This document shows positions 22,741-34,832 of a DNA stretch of 64,000 nt, in pieces. A program made the position numbers and the translations under genes. The notes beneath the pieces were generated by a model that did not search any database, was not told the DNA's origin, and saw nothing but the letters and a program-made list of their open reading frames with translations. The stretch's first letter is position 1. Every line of letters starts with the position of its first letter. The stretch comes from Mactra quadrangularis (lineage: Eukaryota; Mollusca; Bivalvia; Venerida; Mactridae), in assembly GCA_025267735.1 (NCBI GenBank), contig CM046303.1, positions 33,332,380-33,396,379 of the forward strand. Reading direction: 5' to 3'.

Positions 22741-24694
22741 GATTCTCCGTACAAAGGTCATTCAGAATGTTTGTGTACAGAATGATGAATATAACAGTAC
22801 TTATAACAGGCAACAAACTAAAAATCATTTTCTATATTCGTCAAATTTTTTTATATATAATTTCACATTAATCATTTCCAGCTGGAAGAACTGAGAGTAC
22901 CAATGTTCGAACCTGCGAGTCATGTGGGTCATTCCTGGTCAACCCATTGATAGATCAAGGACTTATTCCTCCTTCTATGGCCCAAATCTTGATCCCACCA
23001 TGTAATAACCAAAAGAAAGTGGATCCGGCAAAGAGATCCAGAGTTGTAGAAGAGGGACGTGTTATCAGTTGTGATGAAATACTTAAACAGTTGAAAGTAT
23101 GAAATATATATCTAATATGTCCATGTTTAATTAATTAAAAAATTACCAACTTTGATACCAAAGACAATACTGATATGTATGATCTACTATTTTTTTTACA
23201 GATATACTACAGACGTCCTCTTCATGCACTTCCCCTGCCTTGTTATTATTTTCCTTTTTTATATTTTCAAGGCGGTCAACGTTCTCCAGTGTATCACAAG
23301 AAGAAAAATGGCCGACAAAATTATGAAAAAAATACAACTTTTACTTAAGACCTGGTCATATAAAAACATGAATTTTAGGCCTGGGGAAAACTGAAAATTA
23401 ATATAAAAATCTTAATTCTATCATATTGAATAGTTGGAAGAATTTCATCGAATCGAATCGTAGGTTCCGCCTTTTTTCAAAACTATTAGATTTATACTAT
23501 AGACCACGTACCGCCGTGTTCCGGAAAGTGAGTAGCGTGTTCTGGTACATAAATTTGAAGGCATTTGAAGAAGATATTAAAGAAAAACCTACCTTTTTTA
23601 TTTGGCGCCCTTTTTTCTTGTTTAGATACACTGGAGGACATTCACCGCATTAATTTCACTGCACTCAGGTTTCGATACTTACCGTTGCTACTCATACAGA
23701 GACGGCAAGTTATTATATACTGTAACTAGTTGTTTGTAACTTAAAGAGGAAAATGTAATGTTAAATAGTGGCAGAACAATTAAAGGTATTACATGAATAT
23801 TTCAGGAAAAGGAAGAGTCCGGTAGAAAGTTAGAGGAGGCAAAAGAAGAAAGGCTTAAATTAAAAGAAATGCGAAAGAAACAGAAAGAAGTGGAAATTGA
23901 AGAAAGACAGCAGAAGAAACAGAAAAAGAAAGAAGGAACTGAAAGAAAAACAGAAAGAAGATGAAAAAATTAGGAGAGCCGTTGGTGGACGCTTAGCAAA
24001 TAGAAAATTTACATGTGGAGTGTGTGGGGAGAGGTCGAATGAATGATGAGTTAAATGATGTGATGTCCACGGGTTGATTTGTCCCAATTTCGGATGAGTT
24101 GTCCAAACATCGGGTTGAGTTGTCCACGGGTTGAGTTGTACCGAATCCATATTTTCTATGTATGTACCCGCACAGCAAATAAATATTTAAGTGAAATGTT
24201 TAATCAATTGATGTTTGATAGTAAAATGTCAACTACAGTATAAATTTCAACTGAAATGAATGTTGGCGGAACGTCCGGAAACATGGTACAGTTTGGTGCG
24301 AAATTAACACAATTTATTGATCCTCTGTCAGGGCCTCAAAACATGTGTTCTACTCTAGAAAGTAGAAAACCCGATAACATTAGAGAGACCTTGAACCTAA
24401 CTTCTTCCAGGTAAAAAATCTAGCCTGTAGTATAAACAGTTTTAAAGTTATTGTAAAAAAAGTTCTAAAAACGTCCGGTTGTAGGACGCCAACCAGTACC
24501 CTTTTAATAATTTACCATTTGTCACAAAATTTAAAATCTTATTAGATTAATCATATTTTTAATGTATATATGGTGCCAAATAGAGAATATATTATGTAAT
24601 GTTATGTATATTATGTTAATTATTAGAATGTGAACATTGGCAATATTGCCACATGTTTTAGGTTTCCTCATTTAGAAAGTTTATTTATTGTTAG

Positions 24695-25319
24695 ATTGTA
24701 GGTAAAGACTCTAGAAAATTCAGAGAGGAACTTGTTGCCCAAATTCGTGCAGCAGATACTGAAACTTTAGTATGCCAGCGCAAAATCTACATTGAAATTG
24801 ATGGCAATCATCAATAACAAGAAGTAAATAAGCGGTTTTGCTTCTGGCAGGTGACCTGTCTAACTCCCAGAGTTCCAAGTAATGATAAAACAGGTAAAAG
24901 ATACGGTGATATTAACGCTCATACAGGTTACTAAACCATACTACATGTTTAAGATTTTATCACAAAGAAGCGTGAATTAGATTTGCAGTCATCTTGCATT
25001 CTAATATTTAGCATTTGTCATGCTTTGTTATGTCATAAGATTTTAATATTCTTGAAAATAAATAAGATTGACTTAAATGTAGATTTTTTGTATTGCTATT
25101 TCAGGATGCTGGGTTCTTACTCCCCGTAGACAAACAAATTAAAAATGAAATTAAGAGACTAGTGGTGGAAGATGGGTTAAGGTCTGCAAAAGATATACAT
25201 CAGGTGTTGCTAGTATTTGCAAAGGGGATTTACGATGGCCCTGTGAGCAACAGTAGGTTTTATCCTACTGTTGCCACAGTCAGAAACCACATGCACTACG
25301 CCTTTAAAAGTGATAAAAG
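24695..25319 (+). pseudogene. CaRF-like domain exons (exons 2 and 3)
   Basis: Exon 2 (24695-24833) reads IVGKDSRKFREELVAQI and VCQRKIYIEIDGNHQ, then an in-frame TAA at about 24822 just before a good donor. Exon 3 (25105-25319) is fully open: DAGFLLPVDKQIKNEIKRLV, DGLRSAKDIHQVL, and FYPTVATVRNHMHYAF, the last being the most distinctive CaRF-like signature. The exon 3 donor (AAAAG|GTAATT) leaves phase 2, matching the acceptor at 25926. Whether the exon 2 stop is real or spliced around decides if the gene is alive. Confidence 0.7.
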
Positions 25320-26676
25320 GTAATTATCTACACCTGTATAAGATATGCTGTATTAATCTGTCAGTTAATGTCGGATCATTGATAGGACCTATCCAATGTG
25401 TTTAAGGGCATTCCCCACCCAAAAAAGGAGCAATGCCCCCTTTATTTTATATGAATTTGTAATTTTTGTTAATTTGATTTATTTTGTTTGAAAACTGAAG
25501 AACTGTCTTAGAATCACTTTAGTGTAAATGATAAAGCTTGTCATGAACTAAACCTGTGAAAACTCTAGGTTTTGTTCGTGGACTGCTCTGCTATGACATT
25601 TCATTGTACTAATTTTAATCATGAATTTTGTTTGATCATAAAGAATCGACATAAACATTATATCTGATGTTTGTTTATAAATATTTCTCTTTCATGTTTC
25701 AAATTCACATTATTATGGACGCAGCTGTAGAGTATTAACTTCTGTGATCAATGATTGATTCATTGATACTACAGATTCTGTATAGAGACAATACTGGTGA
25801 ATGTGGATGAAGCATAATCCACCTTATGTCATCTGAAAAAAATATTTGTCTTTTTTGTAGTTTTCTGATATAGTTATTTCATTGTTGGCAGTGTATATTT
25901 ATCAACTTTACTTATCTCTTAACAGTTCTAGTTCCTCTGAACTTAGTGAAATGGTAGAAAAATTAAAAGCTGAACGTCCAGATGACAACTTTTTTTCAAC
26001 AATGTTAAGCCCTTTGTAATAAACCTGATAACCTCAAGCTAATTGCATGTTCTCGTGGTGCACAGACTCCGCAATTTTGTCAACTTCTGACAGACATTCA
26101 GTTATGCCAACTGAAATGTTCTGAAAAACATGAAATACTTTAGTCTGTCAATATTTATCGTGATGATATTTTTAACCTTGAAGATGTTATGTAACATCAT
26201 TCTTAAATAAGGAGAGTATACCTTCGTTGAAAGATCTGTCGTGAACTACAATGCCATGTCCTCGATATTATGTCAGTGTCAGAACTGTTGACAGATGTCA
26301 ATAGGACAAAAATCACTTGTTTGCTGGGTCACACAAGCTTCTTTTTTGTATGTATTAATTCTCTTTTGGTTCATAAAAAATGCCTTGTCATGGGTTTTAA
26401 TGTACACCTCAGTGTTGTTATTGCACAGCAAGGAATTGTAAATCTTGATAAATGTTTTCATGCATCTCAGATTTCCAGTCTCATAATGATGTCAACATAA
26501 CAGAAAGAATTGCTTGAAAACGCTTGATTCTGTCTGAAAGAAGTCAGTAATTGTCAAATATATGAGATTATTGTCTTTCTAATGATTATACATAGTTGGT
26601 AACAAATATATTTTTGAAAATTGATTTCTGCATCAATGACAATAAAACCCATATAACATATATATGATTTTTTCAG

Positions 26677-27008
26677 TACTGGTGAAGAAGATGGGGTTCT
26701 TCATCCTTTGATGTTTGTTCAGCAGACAAAATTTCAACGAGAAATGTTACAAAACTTTGGCAACCACATGGTGTTCATGGACGGAACATACAAAGTTTGC
26801 AAGCTTAATGTTTCTTGTTATTTCTTGGTAGTAGCTGCCAATGTTGGCCATTTTGTAGTAGGATCATTCATCATCAGCCAAGAGACAAGCTGGTGTATAA
26901 AAGAGTGTTTGAAGACATTGAAATCTTGGAATGTGAGCTGGAAACCCCATTCATTTATGTGTGATTATGACCAACGAGAAATCCTAGCTGTTGAGTCAGT
27001 CTTCCAAG
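26677..27008 (+). pseudogene. MULE-type transposase core exon
   Basis: Acceptor TTTTTTCAG at 26668-26676, donor TTCCAAG|GTATGAG at 27009. Open frame: VLHPLMFVQQTKFQREMLQN, then VFMDGTYKVCKLNVSCYFLV with the first catalytic-type Asp (MDGTYK), VGSFIISQETSWCIKECL, and FMCDYDQREILAVESVF with the second acidic cluster. These match the pattern of MULE transposase domains (LxDATYKT..., VxxxE...I..AL..LK). The next exon (27911-28016) supplies the C-H type sequence with the invariant W. The exon shows no lesion. Confidence 0.75.
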
Positions 27009-28016
27009 GTATGAGAGACAGTTATTATGTACCTTTCTAAGATGTGACCTATATTAAGAAATGATCCATGGGAGGGACCAAGTTTGGCCACAGTATTTCA
27101 TTCTCTAATTCAATGTGAAATAAATTAGAATTTCCCATGCCTGTACATTGCAATGTGTTGAATTGCCAAGCCCAGCTCCACAGATGGGTGCCACTATTAT
27201 AAAATGAAAATACAACAAATAATTAACTAAAAACTTACACTGGTTATGATGAAAAATGTACCGTTATGGATATAGCCCGAATACGCCTCGCCTCCACGAT
27301 TTAGTGGGTTACCTGATGTGAGGTCAAGGTCCAATCACATCTATCGTCAGGAGCATTATTGATCTCAATGCTAAATGCTTTGAAACTTGATGTGCATGTC
27401 AATTGACAAAAGGCATACTGTTGTTGATAAAAAGCACATAACTAGGTCTCAGATAAAGGCCATAGTTTTAAGGGATACTTAACAGTTGGTACTTTAAAAA
27501 CAAACTATGTTTAATGTTTTGCCAGTATTCAGTGGATGTTTACTGATAAAAGAAATGCTTATGTACCAAAATTATCTCCCCTTGCACTTTAAGTTTTGTT
27601 AAAAAGATGTTTGGCAACTGTTTTATTTCTTTAGGTATCGACTTCAAAATTGGAATATATGTTCCTTTATTATTATCAATCACATCTCATGTGACTAGGT
27701 TCATGAATCCAAATCCCTTTTGTTTCAAAAAATTTTCTCCTGAACTGAATTTTTTTTTACAGTTTTTTTTTCTCCAATTTTTTAAATACATATTTTCAAA
27801 TTTTAAAATATGTATCATGTTTCTTATCATCAACCATATTTCATGTACCAAATACTTTCTTAGTCGGACACGCTGTCTCTACTGACAGCTCTTGTTTACT
27901 TCAATTGCAGGTTGTATGGTTTACATTTGTATGTTCCATTGTGAACAAAGTTGGGGTAGATGGCTTTCCAATAGAAAGAACAATGCCATAAATGATAAAG
28001 ATTCAGTATTGAAACA

Positions 28017-28548
28017 GTAAGTAAATTTGTATCAGTCAATTTGATATCTTTCAAATGATAAAAATCCACTAAAAAGTTGATGATTGTTTTGTATAATAAT
28101 AATTCTATTGTTGAAGTATGGTATTTGATAAAATGGAAACTAATTTCTTGAATGCAACACATTTAATACACTCTTAGCATCTTGCATCGAAAAGCCTCTT
28201 AAACCATGTTTTTTAAAATTATTTTCCATAACGTAACTGGTTATGCTATTTTTGTGGTCTCAGTTATAATAATTATAATCAACTAAGACTAAAGCAAAGC
28301 TATAGGACAATTCAAATTTAACAGTTATGGAATTTTAGATGGGAGCTTTTTAGTTTGCCATCGAAGTGAAAATATCTAAATACACTTGGTGGGTACTGTA
28401 TGTAGGGATAGAAACATTAGAATGAATCATGAAACACGTAAATGTATGTTAATTTGTATATATACTTATGTAATTACTTGAATTTTTCCTCTTATTTATT
28501 ATTGTCCTTGTTAACATGGTATCAAGAGTTATTCCTACTGAGCTTAAT
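28017..28548. other. Intron sequence
   Basis: No gene is seen between the exon ending at 28016 and the LINE at 28549. GAGCTTAAT at 28540-28548 is the left target duplication of that LINE. Confidence 0.5.
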
Positions 28549-29465
28549 AAGATTGTACACATTTATTTACCGACGGTGCAAAAGATGGTAACAAAGTTGG
28601 TTGCGCTACATATGGAAATTCTTTCGTTGCAAGAATGCGATTGCCTGACCAGGCATCCATATTTACAGCCGAAGTCAAAGCATTAGATCTTGCTTTATCA
28701 TACATATCAAATAGTATTAATAACAATTTTATTATTTTCTTAGATTCTCTATCTGTATTACTGGCCATAAAAAATCGTAGTTCAGACAATGTACTTATTA
28801 AAAATATTGAATTAAGATTACATGAAATACTGAAATCTAAAACAGTACACCTCTGCTGGATACCAAGTCATATTGGTATACATGGAAATGAAAAAGTAGA
28901 CATTTTAGCTAAAGAATCTTTAAACCTTCAACCAGTAGATATCAAATTACCAACCAGCGACTTCAAATGTTCGATTAATTCGTTAATAAAGTCAAAATGG
29001 CAAACAATGTGGAATCATGCTGTATTTAATAAGTTACATGACATAAAGCCAACCCTTGGTTCATCTTTGTCAACAATATTTTCTAATCGCCGAGATCAAA
29101 TAGTGATTACGCGATGTAGAATAGGCCATTCCAGATTAACACATTCATACCTTCTCAAAAGAGAGGAAGCACCTAAATGTATACCATGTGACGAGCATTC
29201 AAATGTAAAACACGTTCTCCTTGACTGTCGGGATCTTAAATACATTCGTGACAAACATTTTAAAGTAAACTCACTTAAAGAACTTTTTGAATCTGTATCA
29301 GCATATGCGATACTTAACTTTTTGAAAGAAATAAATGTTTATTATAAGATATAGAGCTTTACATCATAAATTTCGTTTGAATTAGTAGTATCATTGATTG
29401 CTTTCGGCGCGATATGACCTTTTTGTGTTGGTGCGCCGTAAAACACAAAACAAACAAACAAAACC
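28549..29465 (+). mobile_element. 5'-truncated I/Nimb-like LINE copy with 9-bp target duplication
   Basis: A 917-bp insertion between GAGCTTAAT at 28540-28548 and 29466-29474. It starts at the RNase H domain and ends with GGTGCGCCGTAAAACAC and a (CAAA)n tail, the same 3' end as the copies at 5041-6845 and 12057-13187. It sits in the last intron of the CaRF-like gene, in the same direction as that gene. Confidence 0.9.
28554..29354 (+). CDS. Truncated LINE ORF: RNase H domain and C-terminal zinc knuckle, frame intact
   Basis: An open frame of about 266 codons from the truncation point to the stop. It holds the RNase H motifs CTHLFTDGAK (first Asp), AEVKALDLALSYI (Glu), FLDSLSVLLAIK (second Asp) and WIPSHIGIHGNEKVDILA (final Asp), then RCRIGHSRLTHSYLLKREE and a CIPC...H...C knuckle with HVLLDC. 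In the full element RNase H degrades the RNA template after reverse transcription. The intact frame in a dead-on-arrival copy suggests recent insertion. There is no start or promoter of its own, so expression is unlikely except as part of the intron. Confidence 0.85.
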   Translation, partial: CTHLFTDGAKDGNKVGCATYGNSFVARMRLPDQASIFTAEVKALDLALSYISNSINNNFIIFLDSLSVLLAIKNRSSDNVLIKNIELRLHEILKSKTVHLCWIPSHIGIHGNEKVDILAKESLNLQPVDIKLPTSDFKCSINSLIKSKWQTMWNHAVFNKLHDIKPTLGSSLSTIFSNRRDQIVITRCRIGHSRLTHSYLLKREEAPKCIPCDEHSNVKHVLLDCRDLKYIRDKHFKVNSLKELFESVSAYAILNFLKEINVYYKI

Positions 29466-29819
29466 GAGCTTAATTTTGAAACTTATGATTTTAATGCTTA
29501 AGATCTAAGTAAATAAGTTTAATTGAATTAAATTTGTTTGCTGTGAAACTTTAGAGACTTACTTACTTCGACAGAAAAGACTCGATTGTTCTTCAATGAA
29601 CTCATACCTGCTGAAACAATACTTTACTAACAATACCACTAGCAAAGAGGATTCAAATGATTCTCTGTGTACATACACCTTGGTCTCACTGGGAAATGTT
29701 TTAAAAGCATGTTAAATGATTTATATGGTACCATACAATTTGTAATTAGAATGATAAGAGTATCAAGTTGAGAACCTTTGAAGCACTCATAAGGTAGATA
29801 GGTACCACAATGCTAAATA

Positions 29820-32800
29820 TAGTAGTCCTGCAGTATATGAGGTGAACCGTGCACTTGAGTCCCCACAAAGTTTTTTTGCAGTTTCTATAACTTTGAAAGG
29901 TGCTGAATAAGAATCCAAGTAATGACACCCTGTCATCCTTGAGCAATTTGCATAATATGCAAATTAAGTCCGCCATTATAGAAATTCCGTTTTTCGCTAA
30001 TAACTCAATAACCAACTTAGATACAAAATTAAAATATGTATCCATATCCATATTTTCAGGGTCTATCTATCACATGGTACTAATATCAGCTTGATCAGAT
30101 CATTTAAATATGCAAATTTATGCAAATTAGGTATTTTACGAAACACAATATTCGGTTTTGCAATACAAATCAACGTCCGTAATTTTTTCTTTGAGATTTT
30201 GAGTAAAATATGTTTATGTTATGCTAATTTTGTATATATATTAAATACAAATAAATCAAATAATTACATTAAATCAGTAAATGATGCTCTAAAGATATGC
30301 AAAATATTCAAATTACGTTAAAAATTGTAGGATTTTGCCTCAAACATTACATGGTGTCATGAATATTTATGCCATTGTCTAGCATTCTGTTGATGCCTTG
30401 ATAATTTTGATTCAGCTTCTATACCTTTGAACAGAGAACTAAGAAATTTAGTGTTGACATCCAGTCATCCTTGAACAATTAGCATAATATGCAAATTTTG
30501 TCCGCCATAATGAAATTCCGTTTTTTGCCAATAACACGTTAACCAATCATGATAAGATTTTAAAATATATGTCTGCACCCATGTTTATAGGTTCTAGCTA
30601 TAATATGATACCACATTCAGCATGATCAGATGATTTGCATATGCAAATTAGGGTTTTCAAATGAACTGTTTTTCAAGTGAATTTATTTTGTTCAAATTTA
30701 AGTACTTCAAAAATAAAATTTTCCAGGAAATGTAATTGTATCAAGTAATCTGTCAATTGCGACCCAATTTATGTTCGGTTGGGTTTCAATGTCCAGAATG
30801 TCCACATTATGAGACCATTTATATACCACACCTAATCAATGTATTAATATAAAATGAATGTTTAAAATGTGTTACTTATTACTGTGTGGCCTATGCACAC
30901 GGGTGCTTTCAGCTCAATATAACATTTTGAAGTGGTGTGCCTTTACGCCAGAACCAAAACAAAGAATGAACAATAAATTTATTTGAATAGTACATCGTAA
31001 AATTGGTTGTAAAATTGCTGCTACTGAATTCAAAAGCGTTTCCTTATCATAAAACATCCTGTCAGTGTCATTGACATAATCTAAGCATCTGTTTGATTGA
31101 TATTCATGTACTTCATGGCAATAGTAGTAGCTGGAAAGTCTTACTTATTTTCGTGCAGATTTGACCTCTCAACATTGTTTACTGTGGAAAGAAATTCATG
31201 AAACTTCATGTGTCAACTTTATTCATTTGCTCATAGTTTCCACTAACTAATTTACTCAAGATTAGATAGAACGTTCTAGGCATATATATACATATATAAT
31301 AACAATGCCAGCATTAAGAAATGTCGTATACATAAATCTATTGCTAGCATGTTCAATAATATTTGTTGCTTTTCAACTTTTCAGAATCATAAATATGACA
31401 ATGAGACCTTGCATGCATGTTTGATAACTAGATTTTGTATGAATGTTTATAGCAAAATTGATTATTGCAAGGTGAGCAGGAATCTCAATTCTGTAACGCC
31501 ATGATAATCAGACTTTCCGGGTATTTTCTACTATCACGGAAGGTCATGATCTGCAAGAATTGAATTGGGATAGCCAAACTCGAAATGTGCTGAACATGGT
31601 CATGGCTACACACACTTAATTTGTCTTTGTATGGCTAAATTTTCGATTTTAATTTGACTAAAAGTTGTTTTGCATAGTATGTTCGTACAATCATTTGAAT
31701 GCATCCTTACTTATCTTCCTCATTATATCAAAAATTGATTACAGAACATATTTTTAGTAGGGGCAATAAGTCATTGGAGAAATTATGGGCACAAAAACCA
31801 TATTCTTTACAATCTCATGACCGTAAGGACCACATATCTTAATTATCTACAAATTATATATAATAAGCAATGCATGCTCTTAGTTTATGTAGAATATCTT
31901 AGTTCTATACACTGACTTTAACTTAGATAGAGACAAGGGATATCACTTTACTTTATGTACCTAATTTGCATAAGTATACATATCCAAATTATCTGATCAT
32001 TATAATATTAGTATATGTTCTCCGACATAAAACGAAACAAACTAATGCCATGGAAGCATATACATGTACATAATATAGATAATAAAAAAATGTATATAGG
32101 TAAATACATACTGTTTATGTTTGTCATATATGGTTATTGAGATATTATGAATTTGTGTGTGTCGTCACTCTAAATATACTAACTAAATGCTTTGTCTTTA
32201 ATTATTTGTAAATTATCGTTAATCTGTTCATAACAACTCGAAATTTGTTACATGATCTTTATTTTCTATTGTGAAAAAAAACACTTTCCTATACTTAAAG
32301 ACCTAATTTGCATACATCTGCATTTGCAAATCATCTCTGATAACGCTTAAGGTCCTATCGTATGATAGCTAGACCCTACAAACATGGATGCAGACACATA
32401 TGTTAAATTTTTATCAAGATTGGTAATTGTGTTATAAGCGAAAAACGGAATTTCGGTAATGGCGGACTAAATTTGCATATTATACTAATTGCTCATGGGT
32501 GACAGGATGTCCTAACTAAATTTCTTAGTCAGCTCTGTCCAAAAAACTGAAACAAAATTATCCAGACCTCCACAGAATGCTAGACAACGGCATAAATATA
32601 CATGACATCATGTAATGTTTTAGGCAAAATCCTACAAGTTTTAACGTAATTTGAATATTTTGCATATCTTTAGAGCATCATTAACTGATTTAATGTAATT
32701 ATTTGATATATTTGTATTTAATATATACAAAAGTAGCATAACATAAACATATTTTACTTAAAATATCAATGTAAAAACTACAGACGTTGATTTGTATAGC

Positions 32801-33150
32801 AAAATCGAATATTGTATTTCGTAAAATACCTAATTTGCATAAATTTGCATATTTAAATGATCTGATCAAGCTGAGATTAGTACCATGTGATAGATAGACC
32901 CTGAAAACATGGGTATGTATACATATTTTAAATTTGTATCTAAGTTAGTTATGGAGTTATTAGCGAAAAATGGAATTTCTATAATGGCGGACTTAATTTG
33001 CATATTATGCAAATTGCTCAAGGATGACAGGGTGTCATCACTCGGATTCTTATTCAGCACCTTTCAAAGTTATAGAAACTGCAAAAAAACTTTGTGGGGA
33101 CTCAAGTGCACGGTTCACCTAAAATATGGCATTTTACTGCAGGACTATAG
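29820..33150. repeat. Large inverted repeat (two ~0.85-kb arms, 1.6-kb centre)
   Basis: The left arm (29820 to about 30660) is the reverse complement, with divergence, of the right arm (about 32290 to 33150). The ends read AGTCCTGCAGTA and TACTGCAGGACT. Within each arm a ~200-bp unit containing CATCCTTGAGCAATTTGCAT and AATTCCGTTTTTCGCTAAT is present twice. The centre (30660-32290) has no recognisable gene. It may be a fold-back transposon in the last CaRF-like intron; reading frames in the arms are not conserved as protein. Confidence 0.8.
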
Positions 33151-34388
33151 GTATTTTACTCCAAATATGCTGTCTTCAAAATTTCCTGCTAGGTGTCGTT
33201 TAAGCTTGATTTAAAGCATTTTTGCATTGCAAGCTTCAGAAGGCCTTCAGGTTATTGCCCTGAACCTCCTGTGGTTCTTAACAGCCCCCAGCATAATTTT
33301 CAGTAATTTCAGTTGTCACAACTTTCACCCATGTGACAATTACATTAAATGTCACAACAGATATGTAATGTTAATCTAATCCTGAAAGACTTATGCATTG
33401 GTGCATTGCGAGTGTATACTATTAGACTCTATCATTTAATGTATGTATGTTCTGTGTATTGTTCACAATTATTCATGTATTTATGTTTTGATAAGTTTTT
33501 AATTATATTTGTACTTATTGTGTATGGAGGAATAAAAGTAAAACCTATTAGACTGCGACCTCTTTTAATATATGCCAACCTCCAATAACTTTCCTTGTAA
33601 TGGCATCTGTTACATGCATTGTCAGGGACTTCGAGATATGAATGTTTGATTCATGCTTCTCTTATATGGTTTATGTAGATCATGATAATTCTCTTTTAGT
33701 TTAAGACAAATTGCTAGCTCGCATAATCGAGAAGAAATGGAGAAACATATTAACAAACTGAAAGAATTGCATGTGTATGTTAAAAATCAAAAATTGAGAA
33801 ATTATATTCAAAGGATTTGGCTTGAAAATGTGCAGGTAAGTGGCCGTCTGCTTATGCTGTTCTTATTAGTTTATATATTCTATACCATCATCATCAGGAA
33901 GAGTTGAGCTCAACTTGGGTCTTGGAAGGAAGTATAGTGTTGTAACAAAATGTGTGAAGGATTGAATGTGTCTAATGTCTCTGTGGTATGAGATTTCTTA
34001 TTAAGAAATATTCAATGTGATGATCAGAATTATAAAATAACCCCAACTCAACCTTGTGAGTTAAATTACTAAGTTCGTTTTTCTCTGAACCGGTTTTTCT
34101 AGTCTTGTTACATACTGATGTTTTTATCAGAGTCTGAAATTTAAGTGTTTGAATAAATGTTTAAATGTGTTCGGAAACTTGAAATATTTTTTGTAAAATT
34201 TGAGAATAAAAATCTATGAAAATCCTTTCGAAACCATTTTTCCTAATTTATTCAAACATTTGCATGATACGTGTATATCATTTGAAAAATTCAAATATCC
34301 ATTAACAATGTTGTTCAAATTAAGACGATGCATGTGCATTAAATCATGCTATGCATGTTTGGCAAAGAACAATATGTATCTCAATATA

Positions 34389-34655
34389 CAGTGCCATCCA
34401 AAATTACCTTTACACTTTTAAAAAAGCTGGTTTTCCATTAACCTAATTAAATATTAGTTTAGATGTATCTATGCATTGGTAAAGTTATTATAGAGATCGT
34501 AACATTTGAAAGTAGAGTAATGATACTTTATTCAACTGTAATTGTTATACATGTACATGTATCTGAATTTATGTTTAAATCTATCAAGTATTGGTAAAAA
34601 TTTAAGTACAAATCATATATTTATGAAAGTGTAAAGGTAATTTTGGTTGGCACTG
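34389..34655. mobile_element. Mariner-type MITE with 30-bp inverted ends
   Basis: A 267-bp element with ends CAGTGCCATCCAAAATTACC and GGTAATTTTGGTTGGCACTG (inverted repeats of about 30 bp with one difference), flanked by TA (34387-34388 and 34656-34657). A truncated counterpart with the same end occurs at about 10975 in duplicate A. Confidence 0.85.
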
Positions 34656-34832
34656 TATTGCAATATGGGTTTCGCGTTTTGCAATATTTAGCAATACGGT
34701 TTTTACCATATTGTTAAACCCCTACTAATTTTGAATCAATTGCTTCGTGTTACGTTCTTATTTTGAATAAAAATGGTGTCATTTGCCAACATTGTCATTC
34801 CCAAATGTTCTTTGTTTTAATTTAATAAATAG

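Larger units (their letters stand above)
20054..24046 (+). pseudogene. Pogo-type transposase, seven exons, with nonsense and frame mutations
   Basis: Exons with good splice sites: 20054-20344, 20517-20722, 20850-21023, 21155-21430, 21796-22033, 22882-23096, 23805-24046. Exon 1 holds a psq/CENP-B-type helix-turn-helix (AAREFGVPKSTLYDHF) and LLTAEEEKALVEFIQYMA. The DDE core gives NVDETGWSG (exon 3), LILDNHDSHV and THILQPLDVK (exon 4). Exon 5 has PLKRRFSTLA and FRVTGICPYDP. Exon 6 has a CESCG motif. Exon 7 is a Glu/Lys-rich coiled-coil-like stretch ending, after a frameshift, in FTCGVCGERSNE. Lesions: TAA at 20084-20086, a frame slip at the A-run near 20210-20215, TGA at 20558-20560 (Trp expected) and the exon 7 slip. 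It would have cut and pasted the surrounding element at TA sites. Confidence 0.8.
19371..24498 (+). mobile_element. Pogo/Tigger-type DNA transposon, 5.1 kb, intron-containing
   Basis: The ends pair as CTGGTTGGCGACCTACAAAC (from 19373) and, read inward from 24496 on the other strand, CTGGTTGGCGTCCTACAACC, each followed by CGGACGT. TA flanks both sides (19371-19372, 24497-24498), as expected for Tc1/mariner/pogo elements. It contains a seven-exon transposase gene (20054-24046), a microsatellite and a SINE (22470-22740). It sits in the first intron of the CaRF-like gene. Confidence 0.85.

Noticed and set aside
29746..30321. Several 60-100-codon frames in the large inverted repeat (also 32866-33214)
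   Set aside because: The two arms show frames on both strands with no sign of protein conservation; they follow the repeat.
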